Source: Psychrobacter celer
GTDB taxonomy: Bacteria; Pseudomonadota; Gammaproteobacteria; Pseudomonadales; Moraxellaceae
NCBI RefSeq assembly: GCF_016107555.1
Contig: NZ_JABASU010000021.1
Location: 1-53,545, forward strand
DNA: 53,545 bases
Direction: 5' to 3'
How positions within the stretch are numbered: position 1 is the stretch's first letter; each line of letters begins with the position of its first letter. The notes beneath the pieces are model-generated. The model was not told where the DNA came from and did not search any database. It saw only the letters and a program-made list of their open reading frames with translations. The position numbers and the translations under genes were made by a program. Of the stretch, positions 9,785-17,683 are shown piece after piece.

Positions 9785-10202
9785 ATTTTATCCTATGAGT
9801 ACGCATAACGACGACTAAGCTTGGACTTTAGGAGGTGCCGGCAAGTGCTGCAAATGGCGACATCGGCGGCAGATATGGTGACCGGAGAACATAAGCAATC
9901 AGCCTCAAGGGCTGCTTTACTGTGATCTAAAGAGGCCAGCAGTGTCAGACAAGCTATATCAAACAAGCTATGTCAAACCATGCAAACGCAGATTGTTCTA
10001 AACATCTATGCATCAGCGTCTTAGGTAAGTTTTTGGTCAGTGGTTTTTAGGGTCATTATGACCGCGCACTGTGTCAGAGTGGGCAAGCCTTAGCGACGAC
10101 TCTAAAAATACTGCTCCTAAAAAAGGCGCTGTGTTGTTGCTATGCATCCTCAAAGTCTAGCAATAATCGCTGTCATCAATACTATTATAAAAAAATAGCG
10201 CG
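9785..10202 (-). promoter_or_regulatory. Long upstream/leader region of rne
   Basis: About 420 bp upstream of rne. A perfect TATAAT on the minus strand (complement at 10184-10189) could be a -10 box, although no good -35 lies 17 bp before it. If used, it gives a 5' UTR of nearly 400 nt. In E. coli RNase E feeds back on its own long 5' UTR. A similar role here is inference; no conserved hairpin was proven. Confidence 0.35.
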
Positions 10203-10559
10203 ATGCAGCATCTGTTAGATCAGGTAAAACAATGGGTCTTGCTTTATTTTTCGTTCTTTTGCGATTACGTCAATCATATCTTGGGCGTTTTGTTAGCTAT
10301 GGTCGCATCAGTCATCGGCGGGGCGTACTTGGCAAACAGAGTAAATCACCGGCTTATCGGCACGGTTTATGTCTATGTCTTTATTGTCATCTGTTTGACC
10401 ACCGATACTAAGGCGGCTATCGATATCTGTCTCGATGCTAAGGTAAAACGTCCCATACTTGCTTGGCTGCCTCACATAAAAGACTTTGATAATGTGTTAT
10501 CAAAAACAGTCGTGATTATGCGGGTAGTAAATCAGTGTTATGGGGTAAATGGTCAATAA
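10203..10559 (+). CDS. Small hypothetical membrane protein, possibly a gene remnant
   Basis: 118-residue frame with hydrophobic segments at about 10-45 and 50-66, followed by a polar tail. I recognise no family. It starts within 20 bp of the candidate rne promoter on the other strand and lacks a clear Shine-Dalgarno. Beyond its stop other frames stay open with protein-like composition: about 10495-10640 ends in a second hydrophobic stretch, 10640-10720 is basic, and about 10713-10857 is also open. The set reads like one longer gene broken by frameshifts. It may equally be non-coding DNA. Confidence 0.3.
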   Translation: MQHLLDQVKQWVLLYFSFFCDYVNHILGVLLAMVASVIGGAYLANRVNHRLIGTVYVYVFIVICLTTDTKAAIDICLDAKVKRPILAWLPHIKDFDNVLSKTVVIMRVVNQCYGVNGQ

Positions 10560-10936
10560 ATAGGCGTTTTGCCAGTATTATTCACGCAATGGTATTTTGT
10601 GTCACTATCAGTTTTATCATACAAATAGCCATGCGGTAAAAAAACTTGCTTTTATCAAAAAAGAAGCATTCATGCCGCGTTTACAATTTATGGAGCGGTC
10701 TGAGAAGCGACGTCTATAAAAACAGCTTTACTCAGTTTATGCACCCTAAAATCAGATGAGACAGCCCATCTTGGCAGAAGCATCGCTAACCGCGCTTGGG
10801 CAATCACTCATAAAACCGTGATTGGCAAAATAGCGTTAGGCAATCTTTTGCAATAATGATTATTGCGCAGCTTCTGCTTAATTGGCGCTCAACATGCTAA
10901 ACTATAGCAAATCTTTGTGTAAATACCTAACGAAAA
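10560..10936 (+). other. Intergenic stretch with open but unstarted frames upstream of rluC
   Basis: 377 bp. It holds short open frames without good start signals, perhaps remnants continuing the preceding 118-residue frame. It also holds the rluC upstream region with a Fur-like palindrome at 10850-10866 and a TTGGCG hexamer at 10882-10887 that may be a -35 box. Confidence 0.35.
10850..10866. promoter_or_regulatory. Candidate Fur-type operator (17-bp palindrome) upstream of rluC
   Basis: GCAATAATGATTATTGC is a perfect 8-1-8 palindrome. Its inner 15 bases agree at 11 of 14 informative positions with the 7-1-7 Fur consensus TGATAATNATTATCA. It lies about 70 bp upstream of the rluC ATG, near a possible -35 hexamer. 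A Fur gene is present in this window. Binding is inference. Confidence 0.35.
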
Positions 10937-11962
10937 ATGACAAACTCAAAAACGACCGATGACGCGCCGATCCACGAAGCGCCTGCTATTTTCAATAGCA
11001 AAACACGCCCGCAAAGCGCTGACGATGAAATCAGCAACTTTGCCAGAGTCAATTATCTAGAGGTAACGCGCCATCAGCATGACCAGCGTTTGGATAATTT
11101 TTTGCTCAATCGCCTAAAGGGTCTGCCAAAATCGCATATCTACAAGATGATTCGCTCGGATGAAGTACGTGTCAATAATAAACGCTGTAAAGCGCATGAT
11201 AGAGTGCAGCGTGAAGACGTCGTGCGTATCGCTCCCATTCAGCTGGCGACGCGCGAAAAGCCCATCATCAGCACCGAGTTTGCCAATAGCTTGCTGGCAC
11301 GAGTGGTCTATGAAGATGAGGGGATGTTGGTGCTAAACAAGCCTTCGGGCATTGCGGTGCATGGTGGTAGCGGGTTGGATTTTGGTGTCATCGAGGCTAT
11401 GCGTGAAGTCACTGGCAAAAAATATCTGGAGCTGGTACACCGTATCGACAAAGATACCTCAGGCTTGTTGATGATCTCTAAAAAACGCTCAACGCTAAAA
11501 GCCTTGCAGCAGCATCTGGTGGATAAAACCATCCAAAAGCACTATCTGTGTATCGCCAAAGGCCAGCCTGTGATGGGTGAGCAACGTATCGATGCGCCAT
11601 TGTTACGCTATACGCTTGCTAATGGTGAGCGCCGTGTCAAGGTGGATAGCCAAGATCCGCAAGCCAAAGACAGCCAGACGGACATTATCATTCATGAGCG
11701 TTTTATGCTGGCCGGTCAGCCTGTGAGCTTGATTGAAGCCAAGCCGCTCACTGGGCGTACCCATCAGATTCGTGTACACTTAGCGCATATCGGTCACGCT
11801 ATCTTGGGCGATGATAAATATAACGTGCACGACAAATCAGGCGTCCATCGTCTGTGCTTGCACGCGTGGCGCTTAGATATTCCAGGTTATGAGACGATTA
11901 CTGCACCGTTGCCAGATGATATGGCCGACTGGCTGCCAGAGCAGAGCACACTGCGTGATTAG
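10937..11962 (+). CDS. rluC: 23S rRNA pseudouridine synthase RluC
   Basis: 341-residue RluA-family synthase. An S4 RNA-binding domain (about 48-105, RLDNFLLNRLKGLPKSHIYK) precedes the catalytic domain with the HRIDKDTSG motif, catalytic Asp171. RluC of E. coli modifies 23S rRNA positions 955, 2504 and 2580. The order S4 plus catalytic domain, the spacing and the length fit RluC better than RluA (no S4 domain). RluD is the main alternative. The first 40 residues are polar and probably disordered. It is a single gene on the plus strand with its own terminator. Confidence 0.88.
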   Translation: MTNSKTTDDAPIHEAPAIFNSKTRPQSADDEISNFARVNYLEVTRHQHDQRLDNFLLNRLKGLPKSHIYKMIRSDEVRVNNKRCKAHDRVQREDVVRIAPIQLATREKPIISTEFANSLLARVVYEDEGMLVLNKPSGIAVHGGSGLDFGVIEAMREVTGKKYLELVHRIDKDTSGLLMISKKRSTLKALQQHLVDKTIQKHYLCIAKGQPVMGEQRIDAPLLRYTLANGERRVKVDSQDPQAKDSQTDIIIHERFMLAGQPVSLIEAKPLTGRTHQIRVHLAHIGHAILGDDKYNVHDKSGVHRLCLHAWRLDIPGYETITAPLPDDMADWLPEQSTLRD

Positions 11963-12073
11963 TATTGTCTCATTAATGTTGTCCCACTCTCGCGTATGAT
12001 GACAGTGTGTCTATCTTACTTGTAAATGTTCAACACGCGCTAAGGACGGACGATAAAGTCGAATACGTGCGCT

Positions 12074-12120
12074 AAACGTCACGCTCGCTTATTTTTAATA
12101 AGTCGCCGTGACGTTTTTGT
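12074..12120 (+). terminator. Intrinsic terminator after rluC
   Basis: 10-bp stem AAACGTCACG/CGTGACGTTT (12074-12083 with 12107-12116) followed by TTGT. An inner CTTATT/AATAAG pairing extends the hairpin. It lies 110 bp past the rluC stop. Confidence 0.75.
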
Positions 12121-12240
12121 ATTGACACTTGCCATTCATCATCGTTATTCATAGTCTTTATTCATAAAAGCCATCAAGTCACACGTCAGCTTATCAAGTA
12201 TTAAAGGTCGTCAAGTCTTAACAGTTATCAAGGTTTATTT

Positions 12241-12981
12241 ATGAGTTCACAATCTGCTGCCAGTATTGCTATTGCCGAAGCCAGCTCTCACGTATCCAAC
12301 CCGCATAATCTGGCCGATAAGACGCTGATTATTTTTGATTGGGACGGCACCTTGATGGATTCGGTGGGTTTAATCGTGGAGGCCATGCATGTGGCAGGGG
12401 AGGCGCACGGGTTTCAAACGACAGATAAGGCTGTGCAAGATATCATCGGTCTTAGCCTGATGAATGGCATTGATATTTTATATCCGCAGGCCAGCGATTT
12501 ACAAAAGCAGGGCATTCAGCAAAGCTATGCTGAGTACTATATTGCCAATAGCCACCGCACGCCGCTGTTTGCTCCGATAGAAAGCATGCTACAAACGCTA
12601 CAGCGTCAAGGCAAACAGCTGGCCGTGGCCACAGGCAAAAAACGAAAAGGTCTAGATCGGGTGCTTGCAGCCTCGAGCAGTCATCAGTATTTTGTGATAA
12701 CCCGCTGTGCTGATGAAGCAGGCTCAAAACCTGATCCGCAGATGCTCATTGATATATTACAGGCTACTCAGCAGGGTATTGCCGACGCTGTTTTTGTCGG
12801 TGATAGCGTCTATGATATCGAGATGGCGACGCAGCTGGGTATGAGTAGTATTGCGGTCAATTATGGTACAGCATCAGCGGCAGAGCTTGCCGCGCAGCAG
12901 CCTACCTATCAGGTTGAGACGCCGCAAGCATTAATGGCACTATTATGTGGCGAGAGCGTGTCTTCAAGTCACTCGCTATAG
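12241..12981 (+). CDS. HAD family hydrolase, phosphoglycolate phosphatase-like
   Basis: 246-residue HAD subfamily IA phosphatase. Motif I is FDWDGTLMDS (nucleophile Asp and acid/base Asp near 34-36), motif II is VATGKKRKGLDR, and motif III/IV are KPDP and FVGDSVYDIEMA. A cap domain lies between motifs I and II. The closest named types are Gph-like or RluC-associated HAD phosphatases; in other gammaproteobacteria such a gene often follows rluC, as here. The substrate is not predictable. The start at 12241 has AAGG upstream, and the first 25 residues are an extra polar extension. The TAG stop lies inside the left end of repeat R1. Confidence 0.88.
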   Translation: MSSQSAASIAIAEASSHVSNPHNLADKTLIIFDWDGTLMDSVGLIVEAMHVAGEAHGFQTTDKAVQDIIGLSLMNGIDILYPQASDLQKQGIQQSYAEYYIANSHRTPLFAPIESMLQTLQRQGKQLAVATGKKRKGLDRVLAASSSHQYFVITRCADEAGSKPDPQMLIDILQATQQGIADAVFVGDSVYDIEMATQLGMSSIAVNYGTASAAELAAQQPTYQVETPQALMALLCGESVSSSHSL

Positions 12982-13128
12982 TCAGTTGAAAATAAAACTG
13001 GTATATAAATTTAAACGCGCTACTGGTATAAATTTTACTTGCGTGCTGCGTTCCCAGAGGCTGCGCAACCTACATTTAAAAACAGCATCCCAGTAGCGCT
13101 ATGCGCTTTTTAGAGTGCATCGACTATA
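12977..13128 (+). repeat. Intergenic repeat R1, copy 1
   Basis: About 152 bp. It starts TATAGTCAGTTG and ends GACTATA, so the termini are inverted repeats (TATAGTC). It is strongly similar, in inverse orientation, to 30790-30926: both share ACGCGCTACTGGTATAAATT, then TTACTTGCGTGCTG, CAGAGGCTGCGCAA, CATCCCAG and TTTTTAGAGTG in the same order. No coding capacity. It looks like a MITE-type element. Confidence 0.75.
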
Positions 13129-13276
13129 GTTATCTAAATGGGCTAAAAGTGGCCAAATTTTGTCAACCATCGTCAAATAGATGGTCTATATCCCGATATT
13201 AACGGCGCTATTTTCCTTGTTTGACCGCCATTTATCTTATTTTTATCACTATTTTTGAAATAAAGACATGCCCTAG
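13129..13276 (+). repeat. Intergenic repeat R2, copy lacking its left end
   Basis: Directly abuts R1. From ATCTAAATGGG to the right end GCCCTAG it aligns with the complete copy at 35664-35837, sharing GCGCTATTTTCCTTGTTTGA, ATTTATCT and TTTTTATCA. The left terminal repeat of about 26 bp is missing or degenerate. Together R1 and R2 fill nearly all of the 322-bp space between the HAD gene and engB. Confidence 0.7.
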
Positions 13277-13303
13277 GACGCCGCTCTATCCGCGTGGCGC
13301 AGC

Positions 13304-14068
13304 TTATTTAGCACCGTCTTTTGCATCATTCTCTTCTACAGATGTCGTCGGCTCGCCATCTTGAGCGTCGGCAGACTCACTGAGGCCGGTTTCAATGATT
13401 TTATCGCCATCGAGCTGATACTCATACCATTTGCCCATCACGCCAGCCAGCTCATCTAACCCTTCTTTGCGCAAGGCAGAAAACAGCTGAATGCTACAGT
13501 TTAACCCCAGTTTTTTTAGTCTTTTACGGGTATTGAGCAGGGCGTTTTTGGCGGCGCCGTATTTTAGCTTGTCCGCTTTGGTGAGCAAGATGTGTACGGG
13601 CAAATCTCCATCTTTGGCCCAATGCAGCATTTGCTCATCAAAAAACTTAAGCGGATGACGGATGTCTGTCATCAACACCAGCCCTGCAAGGCTTGAGCGC
13701 GATACCAGATATTCTTCTAGCTCAACCTGCCATTCTTTTTTCATCTCTAAAGGGACAGCGGCATAGCCATAACCTGGTAAGTCGACCAGTCGTCTGTCGC
13801 TATCACCGACGCTAAAAAAGTTGATCATTTGCGTACGACCAGGGGTTTTGGACGAGCGTGCCAGTTGGCGCTGGTTGGTCAGCGCATTGATGGCAGAGGA
13901 TTTGCCCGCGTTTGAACGGCCTGCAAAGGCGACCTCTAAGCCCATATCGGCAGGACAAAGGCGAAAAGTCGGCGCTGACATCATAAAGGCGGTTTGTTGA
14001 ATTTTCTGACGAGACTTGGTGTTAAATAAGGCTTGGTCGGTGGCGACATCGGTAAACGGGGTGCTCAT
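13304..14068 (-). CDS. engB: Ribosome biogenesis GTPase EngB (YihA/YsxC)
   Basis: 254-residue TRAFAC GTPase needed for assembly of the large ribosomal subunit. The P-loop is GRSNAGKSS at 50-58, the G2 Thr region SSKTPGRTQ follows, G3 is DLPGYGYA from 96, and G4 is TKAD at 163-166. Typical EngB is about 200-215 residues; here about 28 extra residues at the N-terminus and an acidic tail of about 30 residues extend it. Divergent from the cytochrome c5 and c4 genes, a neighbourhood like that of engB and cytochrome c4 in pseudomonads. Confidence 0.96.
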   Translation of the reverse strand: MSTPFTDVATDQALFNTKSRQKIQQTAFMMSAPTFRLCPADMGLEVAFAGRSNAGKSSAINALTNQRQLARSSKTPGRTQMINFFSVGDSDRRLVDLPGYGYAAVPLEMKKEWQVELEEYLVSRSSLAGLVLMTDIRHPLKFFDEQMLHWAKDGDLPVHILLTKADKLKYGAAKNALLNTRKRLKKLGLNCSIQLFSALRKEGLDELAGVMGKWYEYQLDGDKIIETGLSESADAQDGEPTTSVEENDAKDGAK

Positions 14069-14454
14069 AAGTGACTCATTAATCTTAAAAAATTGGATAC
14101 AGTGGTAAGGCGTTGCGTCGTTTAGACCAGTGAGAGGCGACAGTAGGGCATAAGCGTCACATAACGTTTATAGCAGTCGGCATGGCAGACGACTTGATAA
14201 TTGCTTATTCTATACTATTCGTCCGCTTACTTATTGAAATAACGGCAATTAATATCATATAAATATCACAGGCCCTCGTATATCGCAGGCTATCATGGTA
14301 GTAACACCAGTCATCATTAGGTTACCAAAGCCAAACTATATTTATCTGTATTTATATGACATACATTGTTACAATATTTGCTAAGAGATAGTTAGCGACA
14401 CACGTTTACTCAAAAAATAGACTAAACGAATGTCATATCCAAAGGAGGTGTTCA
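14069..14454. other. Divergent promoter region between engB and cytochrome c5
   Basis: 386 bp, AT-rich, no gene seen. Promoters for both flanking genes must lie here; TTGTTA at 14366-14371 is a possible -35 box for the cytochrome gene, but its -10 is weak. Confidence 0.4.
14441..14450 (+). promoter_or_regulatory. Extended Shine-Dalgarno of the cytochrome c5 gene
   Basis: AAAGGAGGTG matches nearly the whole anti-Shine-Dalgarno tail of 16S rRNA and lies 4 nt before the ATG at 14455. It is much stronger than the other ribosome binding sites in the window, fixes this start and suggests efficient translation. Confidence 0.75.
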
Positions 14455-14787
14455 ATGTTTTTAATCACCACACTTTTCGACCGTGCTCAGCGTTTACTCA
14501 TAAGCGGCGCGGCGGCACTCATCTTAAGCAGCACGATGATAACGGGCGCTGCTGCTGATATCGCAGCGACCTATAATAACTCATGTGCAGCCTGTCACGA
14601 TAGTGGCGCACTCAATGCCATCAAAAAAGGCGACAGCGCCAAATGGCAGCAGCTCATCAAACAAAAGAGCATGCCGACCTTGATAAACTCAGTAAAAAGT
14701 GGCATGACGCAGATGCCAGCGGGTGGACTCTGTGACAGCTGCAGTGATGATGATTACCGTCAGCTGATCGAGTATATGAGCAAATAA
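14455..14787 (+). CDS. Class I c-type cytochrome, cytochrome c5 family
   Basis: 110 residues with a hydrophobic signal segment (about 12-34, cleavage near GAAA-D). The heme motif is CAACH (44-48), the axial Met87 is in MPAGG, and a second Cys pair sits at 93 and 96 (CDSC) in the MPAGGLCDSCSDDD signature of cytochrome c5, where it forms a disulfide. It is a periplasmic electron carrier, probably feeding a terminal oxidase. It lies upstream of cytochrome c4 with its own terminator between, so the two are neighbours but perhaps separate transcripts. Confidence 0.9.
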   Translation: MFLITTLFDRAQRLLISGAAALILSSTMITGAAADIAATYNNSCAACHDSGALNAIKKGDSAKWQQLIKQKSMPTLINSVKSGMTQMPAGGLCDSCSDDDYRQLIEYMSK

Positions 14788-14817
14788 TCAGTAGAAAATC
14801 AATAAGTCATGCCATCT

Positions 14818-14858
14818 AAAGCGCTGGGTTTTATTGCCCGAAAGCGCTTTTATTTTTT
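14818..14858 (+). terminator. Terminator after cytochrome c5
   Basis: Stem AAAGCGCT (14818-14825) with AGCGCTTT (14843-14850), an inner GGG/CCC pairing, then TATTTTTTT. Confidence 0.8.
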
Positions 14859-15104
14859 TGCAAGCAGTATGATAAGCTGAATAGAAAAACTGGTGGATGT
14901 GACGATTAAGTAGGCAAATGCTACAAAGTCTTGCTATAATAATCGAAAATAAACCCTGATGTTAGTAAGTACTTTCAGATTGCTTGTGGCCAAGACCTTA
15001 AATTATATACTTGCCTCGCTGATTATAGGGCGGTCGGTATCAGGTATCTTATCAGTACAATCACTCTAAATAATGCTTACACCGAGTTAGTAGGATTTGT
15101 ATCA
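14859..15104 (+). other. Upstream region of cytochrome c4
   Basis: Together with the preceding terminator this is a 317-bp gap between c5 and c4. It contains AT-rich promoter-like DNA (GCTATAATAATCG near 14932-14944) and no gene. Confidence 0.35.
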
Positions 15105-15773
15105 ATGAAAAAGTTAATCGCTGCTGCCAGCTTATGCGTTGCAAGTTTCAGCGTACAAGCTGCTATTATTGTTCCTGAGCATGATGTCGATGCAGGCAAG
15201 AAAATTGCAGAGACCGTCTGCGCTGCTTGTCACGGTGTTAATGGTGTTAGCGTTGTCCCTGCGCAGCCTAACTTGGGTGGCCAAAACGTAAAATACCTCT
15301 ATAAGCAGTTGGTCGAGTTTAAAACAGGCTATCGTAAGAATGGTATCATGCAGTCGCAAGTCGCCAACTTATCTCAGCAAGACCTAGCCAACGTGGCAGG
15401 TTATTATGCCAGCCAAGCTCCTTGGGGTGTCGGTTTTGGTAATCCTGCGACCAACCAAGAAGCCACCAAACTCTATTTGGGTGGTGATAAGTCGCGCGGC
15501 GTGATCGGCTGTGCAGGCTGTCATGGTCCAGATGCCGCTGGTAACGAGTGGGCAGCATTTCCGCGCTTAGGCGGCCAGCATGCCGAGTATATCTCAACTC
15601 AGCTAAAACTGTTCCGCGCCGCAGGCCGCGCTGATGATATCGATAGCGATGAGCAAAAACGTATCAACGACGCTGCCAAAGAAGGCGAGATGGGTATGAT
15701 GCAGACGGTAGCATCGAAGCTATCAGATCGTGATATTCGTATCCTATCAGACTATATCAGTGCCGTTCACTAA
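15105..15773 (+). CDS. Cytochrome c4 (diheme)
   Basis: 222 residues with an N-terminal signal peptide (MKKLIAAASLCVASFSVQA, cleavage after about 19). Two heme-binding motifs, CAACH at 39-43 and CAGCH at 136-140, lie in two homologous halves, each with LGGQ and a helix matching cytochrome c4. Met82 in NGIMQSQ and a Met in GEMGMMQTVA are the expected sixth ligands. It is a periplasmic, often membrane-associated electron donor to cytochrome c oxidases. The start has a weak AGGA at good distance. A strong terminator follows. Confidence 0.95.
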   Translation: MKKLIAAASLCVASFSVQAAIIVPEHDVDAGKKIAETVCAACHGVNGVSVVPAQPNLGGQNVKYLYKQLVEFKTGYRKNGIMQSQVANLSQQDLANVAGYYASQAPWGVGFGNPATNQEATKLYLGGDKSRGVIGCAGCHGPDAAGNEWAAFPRLGGQHAEYISTQLKLFRAAGRADDIDSDEQKRINDAAKEGEMGMMQTVASKLSDRDIRILSDYISAVH

Positions 15774-15882
15774 TTTGTAGCAATCACGGCACAGGCCACA
15801 GAGCGCGGTTGTCCGTTGATTTGATAATGAGTGCCTGATAGCCAGTTGTTATTATGTGATAATGAAGCATTATTTAATGATT

Positions 15883-15907
15883 AAACCCCGATTTCGGGGT
15901 TTTTTTA
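15883..15907 (+). terminator. Terminator after cytochrome c4
   Basis: AAACCCCGA/TCGGGGTTT hairpin with a 2-nt centre, followed by seven T residues. Confidence 0.9.
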
Positions 15908-15934
15908 TAACTGCTACTCCCTTATATTATCACT

Positions 15935-15992
15935 ATCATGACTTTATAAAGATAAAACCCCTCATAGGGGCTTATCTTTATAAAGTCATGAT
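15935..15992. repeat. Long near-perfect hairpin
   Basis: 58-bp inverted repeat: left arm from ATCATGACTTTATAAAGATA into CCCCT, right arm from AGGGG into TATCTTTATAAAGTCATGAT. The arms pair over about 27 bp with one bulged base and one mismatch, closing on a 3-nt loop CAT. No T run follows on either strand, so it is not a standard terminator. It lies 30 bp past the cytochrome c4 terminator and 210 bp before the SNF-like gene. Confidence 0.8.
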
Positions 15993-16201
15993 GTTGTATC
16001 GTGATAAATTACTGTTCCTCACTTAAGCGCGTGTCGTCAATGAGCCTGTTGCGATCGATTGTAGGCCTACTATCATGAAAGTTTGCCTGTTTAAAGCTTC
16101 GTTGTTTTAAGGTTTGTTGTTGCAAGCTCAGTGTTTTGCACCTTAGCTATATAGTCAATGACATAAACGATGACACGCCCTAGCTCATTTGGATTTAAAT
16201 T
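15993..16201 (+). other. Upstream region of the SNF-like membrane gene
   Basis: 209 bp with no gene seen. Together with the preceding terminator and hairpin it makes up the 428-bp gap after cytochrome c4. No clear promoter was recognised. Confidence 0.35.
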
Positions 16202-17344
16202 ATGATGATCCGTTATGCTTCTTACTTCATTGCTGCCTTGCTGCCGTTACTGTTGTTTCGCTGGTTTGCTCCTGCCTCAGTCGGTGAGATAGATTTTTGG
16301 CTATTGTGGCTGCTGGCGATGGTATTGGTATCGCTACCTGTGGTGTATGCAGAGATAGCGCTGGCGTATCGGAGCGTCGATGCGCCACTGGCTGGTATGC
16401 AAAAGCTGACCCGCGAGGCGGATGCCAGTCCGATATGGCGCAGTTTTGGTTGGCTTGCGGCGCTGGTGTCGATTGTCATCGCTGCGCTGGTCATCTCGGG
16501 CGCTAGTACAGGTATCTTGGCGGCTTTGACGGCGCTTGATAGCGCGCCTGCGCTACCGAGTTTTGCAATGGCGGCAGGTCTGATGGTCATCGCTGTATTG
16601 CTGAGCTTAGTGGGTGTCGCGCCGTTACCGATTGGTCTGGGGCTGATGGTGGCCGGGCTACTGCTGGGTGCGGTCAATGGACTGCCAAATATTGACTTTG
16701 CCATGACAGAGGTGAGCTTAGGCGAGTGGGCGCGCGCGGTTGCCTTGGCGCTGGTCAGTGTGGGGGCGGGTACGGGGCTGTATTGGTTCGGTCAAAGCTT
16801 GGCCAGCAAGCAGTCAGTGACCGCCGTCGGCGTGGACAATCACAATGCCCAAAAACCTGCTCGTAGCCGTCTGGCCGCCGAGCCGCGTGCGACCAAGCTG
16901 GTGCTACCGATTTGGATACTGCAACTGCTAGTCGGGATGATGGCTTTGTTTGTCAGTGGCATGGCATTGCCGCCTATCGCTCAGCTATTGTACTGGGTAG
17001 GGGTGCTATTCGTTGTCAGTTATTTGCTGCACTATAGTACCCAGCAGCTGGCGCATAAGTTTGGGCTGGTGGTGAGCTTGGTAATCACTTTGGTGGTGGC
17101 ATTGGCGCTGGTCGTTGTGATTCCTGCCACTTGGTTAGTCGGTATCTTGGTAATTATCAGTAGTATCGCGGTGCTGCTCCTATCGATATTTGCTGGCTGG
17201 CAAATGAAAATCAGTCATTTGCGCAAGTCGCTTAATTTCGGTAGTGAAGGGTTTTATAACTTGTGGCGCGTGGCGATACGGTTGGTGGTACCACTGGCTC
17301 TGATATTGGCATTACTGGGTTGGGTGCTACAGTGGCTGAGCTAA
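16202..17344 (+). CDS. Divergent SNF-type (sodium:neurotransmitter symporter-like) membrane protein
   Basis: 380 residues, very hydrophobic, with about 10 membrane segments. The stretch WLLAMVLVSLPVVYAEIALA (about 35-55) followed by a polar loop and IWRSFGWLAALVSIVIAALV (about 79-98) matches the TM2-loop-TM3 pattern of SNF symporters (LPL...E.ALGR, then W...GW). The first SNF helix with the GNxWRFP substrate/Na+ site is absent. The protein is also shorter than the usual 440-500 residues and has a cytoplasmic insert of about 25 residues near 210-235. Transport activity is therefore doubtful. Its 3' end overlaps the rnfH gene, suggesting coupled expression. Family link by eye only. Confidence 0.6.
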   Translation: MMIRYASYFIAALLPLLLFRWFAPASVGEIDFWLLWLLAMVLVSLPVVYAEIALAYRSVDAPLAGMQKLTREADASPIWRSFGWLAALVSIVIAALVISGASTGILAALTALDSAPALPSFAMAAGLMVIAVLLSLVGVAPLPIGLGLMVAGLLLGAVNGLPNIDFAMTEVSLGEWARAVALALVSVGAGTGLYWFGQSLASKQSVTAVGVDNHNAQKPARSRLAAEPRATKLVLPIWILQLLVGMMALFVSGMALPPIAQLLYWVGVLFVVSYLLHYSTQQLAHKFGLVVSLVITLVVALALVVVIPATWLVGILVIISSIAVLLLSIFAGWQMKISHLRKSLNFGSEGFYNLWRVAIRLVVPLALILALLGWVLQWLS

Positions 17345-17664
17345 ATAACGACGCTATCACCGTATATCTGGCCTATGCCGAGGATGCCACGCGTCAGCAC
17401 TACAAGTCACTACAGGTGCGCCCTGATACTACGCTGTATGAAGCGCTATCGCAAGCAGGGTGGCTGACGCAGTTTGCCGCTTTGGCCGCGTGGTGCGAGG
17501 AGATGGCGGAGGTGGCAACCCCAATGGCAAAGCGCTGGCATGTGGGTGTCTATGCAAAAAAACAGCCGCTTAGCTATCGCTTGCAGCCTTTTGATCGTAT
17601 CGAAGTCTATCGTAGTTTGAGCGCTGATCCGATGTCTCAGCGCAAAAACAAATCACGAAGCTAG
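17332..17664 (+). CDS. rnfH: RnfH family protein (UPF0125)
   Basis: About 110 residues with the ubiquitin-like beta-grasp layout of RnfH. Diagnostic stretches are ITVYLAYA near the start, TLYEALSQAGWL and VGVYAKKQPLSYRLQPFDRIEVYRSL near the end. Function unclear; named for association with Rnf loci and often encoded beside ratA and bamE. I prefer the GTG at 17332, overlapping the membrane gene by 13 bp, because a start further upstream (GTG 17263) would add residues unlike the family. It ends 20 bp from convergent bamE, preserving the rnfH-bamE neighbourhood of E. coli, but the ratA position is taken by the SNF-like gene. Confidence 0.85.
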   Translation: MAELNNDAITVYLAYAEDATRQHYKSLQVRPDTTLYEALSQAGWLTQFAALAAWCEEMAEVATPMAKRWHVGVYAKKQPLSYRLQPFDRIEVYRSLSADPMSQRKNKSRS

Positions 17665-17683
17665 CGGCTTGTCAGCCCTCACG

